Below, piece by piece: positions 1-6,694 of a stretch of DNA of 19,500 nt; position 1 is the stretch's first letter; each line of letters starts with the position of its first letter. The translations under genes and the position numbers were made by a program. Source of the stretch: DAIDAN01 sp049303335 (GTDB lineage Archaea > Aenigmatarchaeota > Aenigmatarchaeia > Aenigmatarchaeales > DAIDAN01). The notes under the pieces are model-generated. The model had not been told where the DNA came from, made no database searches, and saw only the letters and a list, made by a program, of their open reading frames with translations. The DNA is taken from NCBI GenBank assembly GCA_049303335.1, contig JBAQNA010000026.1, positions 1 to 19,500 of the forward strand. Direction: 5' to 3'.

Positions 1-2
1 AG

Positions 3-77
3 CCAGCGGCGGGCGCGATGGTGCCTGCTTTCAACATTGAAAAGTTCAAGAAGAAAGTTGCGGAAATGGTTGGATAG
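3..77 (+). CDS. 3' end of an unidentified protein (partial)
   Basis: A frame open from the window edge encodes about 24 residues, including GAMVPAFNIEKFKKKV near its end, and stops at TAG 75-77. The Ala/Gly/Pro-rich run followed by a basic amphipathic helix looks like a real protein C-terminus. I do not recognise the family, and the body of the gene lies outside the window. The gene converges on the leftward fic gene. The last base of its stop codon is the first base of the inverted repeat at 77-107. Confidence 0.5.
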   Translation, partial: PAAGAMVPAFNIEKFKKKVAEMVG

Positions 78-107
78 GTGACTACAAAGTTCAAAAGCGT
101 AGTCACC
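77..107. repeat. Inverted repeat, copy 1 (3' side of fic)
   Basis: Perfect 9-bp arms GGTGACTAC (77-85) and GTAGTCACC (99-107) enclose a 13-nt AT-rich loop. The left arm begins at the last base of the upstream gene's stop codon, and the right arm contains the fic stop codon (TCA 103-105 on this strand). The same arms recur at 1046-1077 on the other side of fic. As RNA it could form a hairpin between the two converging genes. Its duplication around fic also suggests an insertion scar. Confidence 0.75.
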
Positions 108-1035
108 CTTTTATAATTTTCTTCAAATTCTTGTACTCCTTCAGTATGAGCTCTATGGAAGGTCTCAAGTTCCCGTTATTCTCGTATTCCTGCAATGAAT
201 TATAGTATTCTTTCCTGTTTCTCAGTTCTATATTTACAGGCGGGAGGTTGTGCTTGATAAGAATGTTGTTCAACAGAAGCCTGCCAACCCTACCGTTGCC
301 GTCCTGGAAAGGGTGGATGTTCTCGAACTGGTTGTGGACAACGGCAGCCAGAATTATCGGAGTATATTTTTTCCTGTTTTTGATGTACCAGTTTATCAGC
401 TCGCTAAGAAGCCTTGCAACATAGTCTGGCGGAGCTCCGCGATGGACAACAATTCCCGAAGAGTCAACAACCGCGACCTCCACCTTTCTGAATTCTCCAG
501 CAAAACTCTTTGAGCCTTTGAAGACAATCCTATGCAATTCCCTTATCAGGTTAAGCGATAGATGCTCCCTTGTTTTTCTTATGTGTTTTATCGCTTCCGA
601 GACGCCGTATGTTTCTTCTATCTCATGTTTCGGCTTTTCCGGCAGCTTGTTTTTCTGCAGGATGTCCGAAACCTCGTCCGAAGTGATGGTTGAGCCTTCT
701 ATCGCGTTTGTGTCGTAGGTGAAAGCCTTCGTGAATTTTTCCCAAGCTTCCTCCGATAAATGTTTTATTCTTATGTCCGCCGGCACCTTCAAATCCTTAA
801 TCTCCGCGATTTCCTCTTTCGTGAGCATAAAGCGGAGCGGGTCGTGAATTATTTCCTGCTGCCTTATTCTTTCGCTTATTATTTTCTCGGCGTGCTTTTT
901 CTTTTCAGCCAGTTCTGCCTTTGTCAAATCTATTCCAAGATAGAACCTTAATTTTCTTACCTTTTTCCCTTTCCTGAAGGAATGTGCAAGATAGTACTTT
1001 TTCCTCTTTCCCTCTTCCCTGACTTCGACGTGCAT
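103..1035 (-). CDS. fic: Fic-domain protein (predicted AMP transferase), class II
   Basis: A 310-residue Fic protein. The full catalytic motif HPFQDGNGRVGR is at residues 241-252, with His241 the predicted catalytic base and Asp245/Asn247/Arg249/Arg252 the expected metal- and ATP-phosphate-binding positions. Fic enzymes usually transfer AMP from ATP to a hydroxyl side chain of a target protein. An (S/T)xxxE(G/N) inhibitory helix, TNAIEG at 109-114, lies N-terminal to the core, so the enzyme should be self-inhibited through Glu113 (class II Fic). The first ~60 residues are basic and beta-rich (KKYYLAHSF, KKVRKLRFYLG), followed by a charged helix. They resemble small DNA-binding arm domains of integrases, but that is only a resemblance. 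The TATA box lies inside the inverted repeat at 1046-1077, about 25 nt before the ATG, so the transcript is probably leaderless and could be controlled at that repeat. The target is unknown. Confidence 0.93.
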   Translation of the reverse strand: MHVEVREEGKRKKYYLAHSFRKGKKVRKLRFYLGIDLTKAELAEKKKHAEKIISERIRQQEIIHDPLRFMLTKEEIAEIKDLKVPADIRIKHLSEEAWEKFTKAFTYDTNAIEGSTITSDEVSDILQKNKLPEKPKHEIEETYGVSEAIKHIRKTREHLSLNLIRELHRIVFKGSKSFAGEFRKVEVAVVDSSGIVVHRGAPPDYVARLLSELINWYIKNRKKYTPIILAAVVHNQFENIHPFQDGNGRVGRLLLNNILIKHNLPPVNIELRNRKEYYNSLQEYENNGNLRPSIELILKEYKNLKKIIKG

Positions 1036-1045
1036 AAGAATAATG

Positions 1046-1077
1046 GGTGACTACAATATTTAAAGTATGTAGTCACC
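1046..1077. promoter_or_regulatory. Inverted repeat, copy 2, bracketing the fic TATA box
   Basis: Arms GGTGACTAC (1046-1054) and GTAGTCACC (1069-1077) are identical to copy 1 and enclose a 14-nt loop containing TTTAAATA on the leftward strand (about 1056-1064). That TATA-like box is about 25 nt from the fic ATG at 1035, the spacing of a leaderless archaeal promoter. A protein bound to both arms would mask the TATA box. The right arm also contains the udg stop codon (TCA 1073-1075), so the udg 3' end and the fic promoter share sequence. Confidence 0.65.
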
Positions 1078-1654
1078 TGTTTGCCAGCTTGCTTATCATT
1101 TTGAAATCATCTTCTATCGTTTTCCCGAGTTTCCTGTTGTAGATGACCGCGGCAGGATGAAACGATGGAACAATTTTTATTCCCGCGCCCAGCGCGCTTC
1201 CGTCGAATACCTTTCCCCTCGCCTCCGATATGGTTGTGAATTCCAATCCCGCCTTCTCCAGAATGTATTTTGTTGAGTGCGTTCCGAGAGTCACGATTAT
1301 TTTCGGCCTTATGATTTTTATTTGCCTGTCAAGGTACGGAGTGCATGCCTCTATCTCGTCGGGCTTCGGCGCGCGGTTGTCCGGCGGTCTGTGCTTGGCT
1401 ATGTTGCCGATGAAAATGTCTTTTCTCTTTAATCCCGCCTTCTCCAGCACGGAATCAAGAAGCTTCCCTGCGCTTCCGATAAAAGGCCTGCCGGTCAGGT
1501 CTTCCCTCTTTCCCGGCGCCTCGCCTATCAGCATTATCTCCGCTTTCGGGTTTCCCTCTCCCGGAACCGCGTTGTTCGCGCACTCGTGCAGCCCGCACTT
1601 TTTGCACGTTCTTGCTTCTTCGGCTATTTGATTGAGGAGAGATTGGTTAGACAT
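1073..1654 (-). CDS. udg: Uracil-DNA glycosylase, family 4
   Basis: A 193-residue family-4 uracil-DNA glycosylase, which removes uracil arising from cytosine deamination and so starts base-excision repair. Motif A, GEAPGKRED, is at 44-52, followed by GRPFIGSAGKLL; the second active-site motif, PSFHPAAVIYNRKL, is at 163-176. The length fits the family. Family-4 enzymes hold a [4Fe-4S] cluster through four cysteines. Here Cys17, Cys20 and Cys104 match, but the third position, normally Cys in KCRPPxNR, is His88 (KHRPPDNR); an extra Cys is at residue 25. The cluster may therefore have a His ligand, use another residue, or be altered. The promoter TTTTAAAT at about 1676-1684 (leftward) is ~26 nt before the ATG, suggesting a leaderless transcript. 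The stop codon lies inside the fic promoter repeat. Confidence 0.92.
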   Translation of the reverse strand: MSNQSLLNQIAEEARTCKKCGLHECANNAVPGEGNPKAEIMLIGEAPGKREDLTGRPFIGSAGKLLDSVLEKAGLKRKDIFIGNIAKHRPPDNRAPKPDEIEACTPYLDRQIKIIRPKIIVTLGTHSTKYILEKAGLEFTTISEARGKVFDGSALGAGIKIVPSFHPAAVIYNRKLGKTIEDDFKMISKLANR

Positions 1655-1740
1655 AAGAAATAGATTGGTAGGGAGAATTTAAAACAACCGTTTGAAAACA
1701 TATTTGGAAGAATAAAAAACCTGATAAATAAAGAAACTAT

Positions 1741-1749
1741 TTTTTATAT
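1741..1749 (+). promoter_or_regulatory. TATA box of the 79-96 codon hypothetical gene
   Basis: TTTTTATAT centred about 27 nt upstream of the ATG at 1772. The spacing suggests a leaderless transcript and supports that ATG over the in-frame TTG at 1760. Confidence 0.5.
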
Positions 1750-1771
1750 GTGTTGATATTTGGTGTTGAAG

Positions 1772-2035
1772 ATGAAAGTATTTATCGTTGGCGATGACGG
1801 ACCAGAACATAACTCAATAAGAAGCGTCCACAACACTTATGAAGGCGCACTGAAAGAATGGAACAAGATTAGAATGGAATTGCTTGAGAAAGCAAAAAGA
1901 TATTTGAAAAGCGATAAATTTGACAAAGAGATGTGGCAGAAGATGGTAAAAAGCCTTGAGTGTGAAGACCCCAAGAAGATTGACAACTATCCACACGACA
2001 CTCCTTACATTCGAGAATGGGAAGTTAAAGAATAA
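1772..2035 (+). CDS. Small hypothetical protein, 87 residues
   Basis: The protein begins MKVFIVGDDGPEHNSIRSVH, giving a short beta-strand opening, then NTYEGALKEWNKIR and a charged helical middle, and ends DTPYIREWEVKE. It is acidic and probably cytosolic, with no signal peptide or membrane segment. The 'strand, then YEGALKEWN helix, then short C-terminal strand' layout looks like small archaeal and phage proteins of unknown function. I cannot assign a role. The ATG at 1772 is preferred over the TTG at 1760 because it sits ~27 nt from a TATA box. The gene is AT-rich like the neighbouring restriction system and converges on res. T-rich stretches in 2036-2074 may end transcripts in both directions. 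Confidence 0.75.
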   Translation: MKVFIVGDDGPEHNSIRSVHNTYEGALKEWNKIRMELLEKAKRYLKSDKFDKEMWQKMVKSLECEDPKKIDNYPHDTPYIREWEVKE

Positions 2036-2074
2036 TTGTTTTATTTTTACAATAACTTTCTTATTAAAAAACTA
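2036..2074. terminator. T-rich stretch between convergent genes
   Basis: After the rightward gene stops, the sequence runs TTGTTTTATTTTTAC. In the opposite direction, after the res stop, it reads AGTTTTTTAATAAG. Oligo-T tracts terminate archaeal RNA polymerase, so this short gap probably serves both converging genes. Confidence 0.4.
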
Positions 2075-4267
2075 TCATATACTCAGAATCTTCCAATCCT
2101 TTAAGCTATTCTCGTCATATTTGTAAGCTTCATTATCATTAAATCTCCAGCTTCCGTTTACATTTATGACAATACCTCCCCATAATTTCTTTCCTTTCTT
2201 GTTTTGTTCTTTAATGTACTTCTGCAAACCTTCAGCCCTTGTTTTTGCATCCTTTGCAGTCATTCCGCTTTTAGTATCAAACAATCCAATAGAACCGTCT
2301 TCAAACTGGACTATAAAATCAACATAGAACGCTCTCTCAAATCCAGATTCATCTTTATACAAAACTGCGAAGTATTTTACTTCGCTTTCTCCGTTCTTGA
2401 ACCACCATTTGACTTTCTTTGAACTTTCCAGCAAGTCTATAAACAATCTTTCCGGTTCGCTTGGCTTTTTGGTATAGTACGGTTTCATTATAGCTTTTGA
2501 TTTTTCTTCCTTGCTGTATCTGCTGTTGTAGCTTACGATAACCGGAACTTCCCATCTCTGAACTTCTTGTAGTTCTCTTTTTTCGTTAAGCTTTTCAACC
2601 ACTTGTTCCTTATACCTTTCTTTTGCCAGATTAATCACATCAACAAATGCCTGAACATTTTCTTTTCCCAAGACAATTCTTTGGGCTTGTGGGTCAAACT
2701 TTTGGATTCTGAATTTCTCCGTAAAGAAGTTGTAGATTGCCGTTTTCATCCTGTCGCTTGAATCGGCAGGCGCATAAGGTGTGCAGTTTTGCGAAATGAA
2801 ATTATCAAATTTCTGCTGCAATTCGGCAAGATTCAAATTTACTTCTATAATTCCTTTATGCTCTATTTCACCGGCTTTGTCTATGTCAACAATTCTGCCG
2901 TCTGCTATAATCGGGCTTACAATTTTTGACGGGGCGAATGTAATTTTTTTCTTTAGGTTCGTTTCTTCCGCTATCTTCATGAATATTTTTCCAAATTCTC
3001 CGGAAAGCCTTGTCCTTTCCCTCTGTCTTTTGAGATATATTGATGGCAAAACAATATCTCTATAGAGTTTGCTATCTCGCTTGGCTTCATAAACAGTTAC
3101 ATAATCTTTTGCGTAATCCTCTGTGATTTCTATATTCGGAAGATTGGTAAATACAAAACCTTTATCTAATTCCTGCTCGTTGTAATATCTCAATTCCGGC
3201 ATTCTCATAATTCTGCCGATAGTCTGGATGGTAAACGTGAAACTCCTTGATTCTCTGAAAATAACAAGAATTGATGCACGCGGGCAGTCCCAGCCTAGCG
3301 CGATTGCCTGCTTGAAAACCAAAACTTCCACTTCATTTTCATTTTTTCCAATATTTGCAAGATTATTGGTTTTCTCTTCCGATAACCAAACAGCAAGTTT
3401 TCCGTTCTCTTCTGTTATTTTGAATTTGTCATTGAGAATTTTCAAGACATCGTCTTTCTTATTGATGAGGTTGCCTTTCTGGTCCGGTAGTTGAACAAGA
3501 ATAAGAGGATTGATGTTTGAGCCTTCTTTTTCATATAACTTTATCAATTCCTCTCTTTTCTTCAGGGCTTGCCCAATAACCAATTCATCCGAGCTTTTTG
3601 TGCCAAGCTTCATATCCATAAATTCCGGATTGACGGCAATCTCCGATTTAATCATTTCTTCGGCTTTCACATCGTTTAAGTTGACTTTAACCCAACCTCC
3701 GATATTCTCATTTAAATGTGGTGTGGCAGAAACTTCTATGGTTACTTTAGGCCCTATAATCTCAATTAACTCCTTTGATTTTTCAGAACTTGCTGTGTGA
3801 TGGCTTTCATCTATGATTAGAATTATTTCTCTACCTTCCTCTTTTGTGTTCTGGATTATGTTATTCAGGTTACTATCCTGCTCATTTTCCCTTACATAAA
3901 TGTTGATGTCTTTCTTGTTTATGCTGTGCCAATTTATGAACAAAATCTCGTTTTCCTGTATTTTTTTGTCTTCCAAATCCTCAAAATACGAGCATTGAAG
4001 AAGCCTGTCATCTTCATAGTATTTCTCCAATTTCTCCTTACTCTGCTCGTGCAGCATCCTTACAGAAATCCAGACAAACGAGAATTTCTTGTCGTCTTTC
4101 CTGTCTTTTGCCAATTGCCTTAACAAATCGGAAACTATCATGGTCTTTCCGCTTCCGGTGGGCGCTTGGAAAACGCAAATCTCCCTTTCCGACGACCTCA
4201 GAAGCTTTTCAACGGTTTCTTTCAGGCTTGCCACGGCTTCTTTTTGGTAGGTTTTTAGCTCTGTCAT
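2075..4267 (-). CDS. res: Type III restriction endonuclease subunit Res
   Basis: A 730-residue SF2 helicase-nuclease. Walker A APTGSGKT is at 35-42, the DEAD-like box DESHH at 153-157, motif III SAT at 180-182, and motif VI QTIGRIMRMP at 348-357, preceded by ALGWDCPRA. The C-terminal PD-(D/E)xK nuclease is seen as YVDFIVQF with Asp650, then LFDTKSG with Asp664/Lys666. Res and Mod together form a type III enzyme that translocates or diffuses on DNA after ATP hydrolysis and cuts near an unmethylated asymmetric site. The protein is somewhat shorter than classical Res subunits (900 residues or more), but all core motifs are intact, so it should be active. Its ATG overlaps the mod stop codon (ATGA, 4264-4267), showing translational coupling. 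The gene is AT-rich relative to flpA, nop5 and the rfc genes, which fits horizontal acquisition. Confidence 0.93.
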   Translation of the reverse strand: MTELKTYQKEAVASLKETVEKLLRSSEREICVFQAPTGSGKTMIVSDLLRQLAKDRKDDKKFSFVWISVRMLHEQSKEKLEKYYEDDRLLQCSYFEDLEDKKIQENEILFINWHSINKKDINIYVRENEQDSNLNNIIQNTKEEGREIILIIDESHHTASSEKSKELIEIIGPKVTIEVSATPHLNENIGGWVKVNLNDVKAEEMIKSEIAVNPEFMDMKLGTKSSDELVIGQALKKREELIKLYEKEGSNINPLILVQLPDQKGNLINKKDDVLKILNDKFKITEENGKLAVWLSEEKTNNLANIGKNENEVEVLVFKQAIALGWDCPRASILVIFRESRSFTFTIQTIGRIMRMPELRYYNEQELDKGFVFTNLPNIEITEDYAKDYVTVYEAKRDSKLYRDIVLPSIYLKRQRERTRLSGEFGKIFMKIAEETNLKKKITFAPSKIVSPIIADGRIVDIDKAGEIEHKGIIEVNLNLAELQQKFDNFISQNCTPYAPADSSDRMKTAIYNFFTEKFRIQKFDPQAQRIVLGKENVQAFVDVINLAKERYKEQVVEKLNEKRELQEVQRWEVPVIVSYNSRYSKEEKSKAIMKPYYTKKPSEPERLFIDLLESSKKVKWWFKNGESEVKYFAVLYKDESGFERAFYVDFIVQFEDGSIGLFDTKSGMTAKDAKTRAEGLQKYIKEQNKKGKKLWGGIVINVNGSWRFNDNEAYKYDENSLKDWKILSI

Positions 4268-5868
4268 TTGAATATCCTCTTGTACACGTTTAGTATGACT
4301 GCAGGTATCGGTTTCAGTTCAACTAGTTTCTTTACATCCTCAAACTCTTCCTCTCTTACGCTTTCATCAAGAGAAAATACATATACGATGAAATCCTTCT
4401 TTAACTTCTTTGCCTCTTTCTTGAACGGCTCGATGCCGTCATCATCGTAAATGATTCCCAGATTCTTGCCTTGACTGTTTGTGAATATTCTGAAATTATG
4501 GCCCTGCATAACTTCATCAAAACAGTCTTCCCTTAAGCAAAGCATTTCCGTTGATTTTTCCACCATTTTCCTCTTGTTCTTATCCGTTGGTTCCGCATCA
4601 ACAAAGTCGGTCTTGAAGTATTTGAGGTTTCCCGGCATGTTTTTGACTAGTTTGTTTTTCGATTCTTTTTCCAAGTTTTGAATAACTTTCTTTACACGAG
4701 GATAACATACTTCCGTGCAAATATCATTTTCATTATTTGTGCAAAGAATAAACTTTCTTTTTCCACCATCTTCTTTATTCATATCTAAAACTGCGTGGGC
4801 TGTTGTTCCAGAACCAGCAAAGAAATCCAATATCGTACCTTGTTTATCAGATGCAAGTTGCACAACCCTTCTAAGTAAAGATACTGGTTTGGGGTTGTTA
4901 AACTTTCCTTCACCAATCATATCATTTAAAGTTCTTGTTCCTTCTGTAGTTGTTCCAACATCATCCCACCATGTCGTTACAACCTTTCCGCCATTTTCTT
5001 TGGCATCTTTTAGATAATATTTTCTTGCAAGCGTTTTTCCTCTTTTAATAATTTGTCCTTTGTCATATAACTCTTGCATCGTTTCCTTAGAATAACGCCA
5101 GTAGCCATTTATTCCTAAAAATTCATAATGTGGATTTCCTTTCCTTGCTCCTCCAGGACCGTCAACAGGAGTTAATTTATATGGCCCGTTAGAGTCTTTA
5201 TCTGGATTTGAAAATCCTAAGAAATCTTTCTCTAAGCGAAAGTTTTTCCTATTATTGAATAGAGATTTGAAGCTTTTTGCATATAGCAAAATAAAATTAT
5301 GATTTTGAGATATAAGTAAATCATTGGATATAGAATGTCTATGTTTCCAACAAATGATTCCTGCAAAATTTTCTTCGCCAAAAATATCGTCGCATAATAA
5401 TCTAAGTTGTGCAATTTCATTGTCATCTATAGAGATAAAGATAACTCCGTTCTTTTTCAAAAGGTTCTTTGATAACTTTAGTCTTTTATTCATGAAAGAA
5501 ATCCATTTGCTATGTCTAAAACTATCTTCTCTATCTACAATTTTATCATTGTAAATAAAGCCTTCTCCATTTCCAGTATTATACGGCGGATCAATGTAGA
5601 TAATATCAATCTTTCCTTTATGTGTGTAATTCAAAACAGAAAGAGCATGATAATTGTCGCCTTCAATAAGAATGTTGTTCGGCTTGTTTTTGTCCGTTAC
5701 AATTTTCTTGTTTTTGTCTTCCGCAAGAACAGGCAACTCGTTTTTACACCGCTCTGCAACAACTTCCGGCTTGTCTTCCCAGACTATGCCGTATTTCTTT
5801 CTCTTTTCGGCTTTCTTTAGCTCTCTGACCAGTTCGTCTTTTGACCAGTCGGAATAGTTTTTTGGCAT
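4264..5868 (-). CDS. mod: Type III DNA methyltransferase subunit Mod (N6-adenine)
   Basis: A 534-residue beta-class adenine methyltransferase: the catalytic motif IV DPPYNTGN (DPPY at 93-96) comes before the AdoMet-binding motif I DFFAGSGTT (about 348-356). That order is characteristic of type III Mod proteins. NILIEGDNYHALSVL just before motif IV is also typical. Residues ~165-330 would be the target-recognition insert and the C-terminal part the Res contact region. Mod methylates one adenine of the recognition site on one strand, protecting host DNA and giving Res its specificity. It is the first gene of the pair and overlaps res by 4 nt. A promoter is likely in 5869-5910 (ATTAATAAAG on the leftward strand at about 5899-5908). 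The recognition sequence cannot be read from the protein. Confidence 0.95.
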   Translation of the reverse strand: MPKNYSDWSKDELVRELKKAEKRKKYGIVWEDKPEVVAERCKNELPVLAEDKNKKIVTDKNKPNNILIEGDNYHALSVLNYTHKGKIDIIYIDPPYNTGNGEGFIYNDKIVDREDSFRHSKWISFMNKRLKLSKNLLKKNGVIFISIDDNEIAQLRLLCDDIFGEENFAGIICWKHRHSISNDLLISQNHNFILLYAKSFKSLFNNRKNFRLEKDFLGFSNPDKDSNGPYKLTPVDGPGGARKGNPHYEFLGINGYWRYSKETMQELYDKGQIIKRGKTLARKYYLKDAKENGGKVVTTWWDDVGTTTEGTRTLNDMIGEGKFNNPKPVSLLRRVVQLASDKQGTILDFFAGSGTTAHAVLDMNKEDGGKRKFILCTNNENDICTEVCYPRVKKVIQNLEKESKNKLVKNMPGNLKYFKTDFVDAEPTDKNKRKMVEKSTEMLCLREDCFDEVMQGHNFRIFTNSQGKNLGIIYDDDGIEPFKKEAKKLKKDFIVYVFSLDESVREEEFEDVKKLVELKPIPAVILNVYKRIFK

Positions 5869-5927
5869 GTTAATCTTATAGAAGATAAGTTTCTTTCTTT
5901 ATTAATCTTTTTTTTGAAAAATTAATC

Positions 5928-6003
5928 TCACTTCATCATCGCCACCATAAATTCACGGTCTCTTTCAAACGGGTCAGACATTCCGTCTATCACGAAGCAG
6001 GGC
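5928..6003 (-). pseudogene. Remnant of the 3' end of a fibrillarin (flpA) gene
   Basis: The leftward strand reads FVIDGMSDPFERDREFMVAMMK and then stop, matching the intact FlpA C-terminus FVIDDWKMLDPFERDHGF-IVAMMK. At DNA level 5928-5980 aligns with 7148-7200 in the same orientation with about eight mismatches and no gap. After a 6-nt in-frame gap the match continues through GTCTATCACGAAGC and ends by about 6003. There is no start codon or fold-forming sequence, so it is not a gene. The residue matching the last catalytic residue, His215, is Arg. Similarity begins at the stop codon itself. It lies between mod and the HTH-nucleotidyltransferase gene and forms a direct repeat with flpA, 1220 bp apart. 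Confidence 0.85.
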
Positions 6004-6011
6004 GGGATAAC

Positions 6012-6059
6012 TTTATATAATCCTAAAAATAAGATTAAACAATCCTATAAAGAGGATTG
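6012..6059 (+). promoter_or_regulatory. Promoter and candidate operator of the MNT/HEPN pair
   Basis: TATA box TTTATATAA is at 6012-6020. Two inverted repeats follow: TAATC (6018-6022) with GATTA (6033-6037), then a perfect CAATCCT (6040-6046) with AGGATTG (6053-6059) around a 6-nt loop. The second covers the transcription-start region and the purine-rich AGAGG Shine-Dalgarno-like site just before the ATG at 6062. The shared AATC(CT) half-site suggests a dimeric regulator, perhaps the product of the first gene, which has an N-terminal winged helix. Confidence 0.6.
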
Positions 6060-6061
6060 TT

Positions 6062-6694
6062 ATGCTGAAGAAGGAATACGCGATACTGGAGCCGTTTGCG
6101 AAAATGCCCTGGCGGAAGTTTGCCTTTAGGGACGTATTGAAGCAGGCAAAAAAGAAGTCGGAAGGCTATGTCTATGACTCCCTGAAGAAGTTTGTAAAGC
6201 AGGGCATCCTGAAGGAGGAAAAGGCGGGAAACGTTGTCCTTTACAGCCTTGATGCAGGGTCGCTGAAAGCCCAATCTTATGCGGGGTTCGTGTCAGAGCA
6301 CGTCGCATGGGGCCAAAAGCACATCCCCTACAAGGATATGCAAAAAATTGCCGACAAAATGCCGGAAGATTTCTACATATTCATAATAACCGGCAGTTAT
6401 GCCGGAAACAGACAAAAAGAAACATCAGACATAGACGTCGCAATAATTATCGGCGATTCTTCAGAGCCAAAAAAAGTATACGCTCAGCTTAAGCTGGCCT
6501 GTGAACTAAACATTCCCCAGATACACCTTTATGTTTTCAGGAAATCGGAATTTCTCCGGATGCTATTGAATGACGAGGCAAACTACGGGAAGGAAATAGT
6601 CAAAAACAATCTTATAATGTACGGCGGGGAAGCATACTATAAGATTTTAAATGAGGCGATTAAAAATGGATTTGACGGCAAGAAGCTTTATTGA
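6062..6694 (+). CDS. Winged-helix / MNT-type nucleotidyltransferase (predicted antitoxin)
   Basis: A 210-residue two-domain protein. Residues ~1-65 form a winged-helix-like domain (helices around FRDVLKQAKKKSEGYVYDSLKKF, then a beta wing GNVVLYSLD). Residues ~100-195 hold a minimal nucleotidyltransferase (Pol-beta fold) with GSYAGNRQKETSDID at 111-125; Asp123 and Asp125 are the predicted metal ligands. In MntA/HepT-type systems this partner adds AMP to the HEPN toxin and neutralises it. The winged helix suggests it may also repress its own promoter, where inverted repeats are present. It overlaps the downstream HEPN gene, as expected for a coupled toxin-antitoxin pair. The insert between the flpA remnant and intact flpA contains just these two genes. 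Confidence 0.88.
   Translation: MLKKEYAILEPFAKMPWRKFAFRDVLKQAKKKSEGYVYDSLKKFVKQGILKEEKAGNVVLYSLDAGSLKAQSYAGFVSEHVAWGQKHIPYKDMQKIADKMPEDFYIFIITGSYAGNRQKETSDIDVAIIIGDSSEPKKVYAQLKLACELNIPQIHLYVFRKSEFLRMLLNDEANYGKEIVKNNLIMYGGEAYYKILNEAIKNGFDGKKLY

Noticed and set aside
5928..6003. flpA remnant as a functional short gene
   Set aside because: No start codon, only about 22 recognisable residues, and the position of the last catalytic residue is changed to Arg.
5869..6061. A tRNA or guide RNA in the largest intergenic gap
   Set aside because: No cloverleaf or convincing C/D box set is visible; the gap is explained by the mod promoter, the flpA remnant and the MNT promoter.
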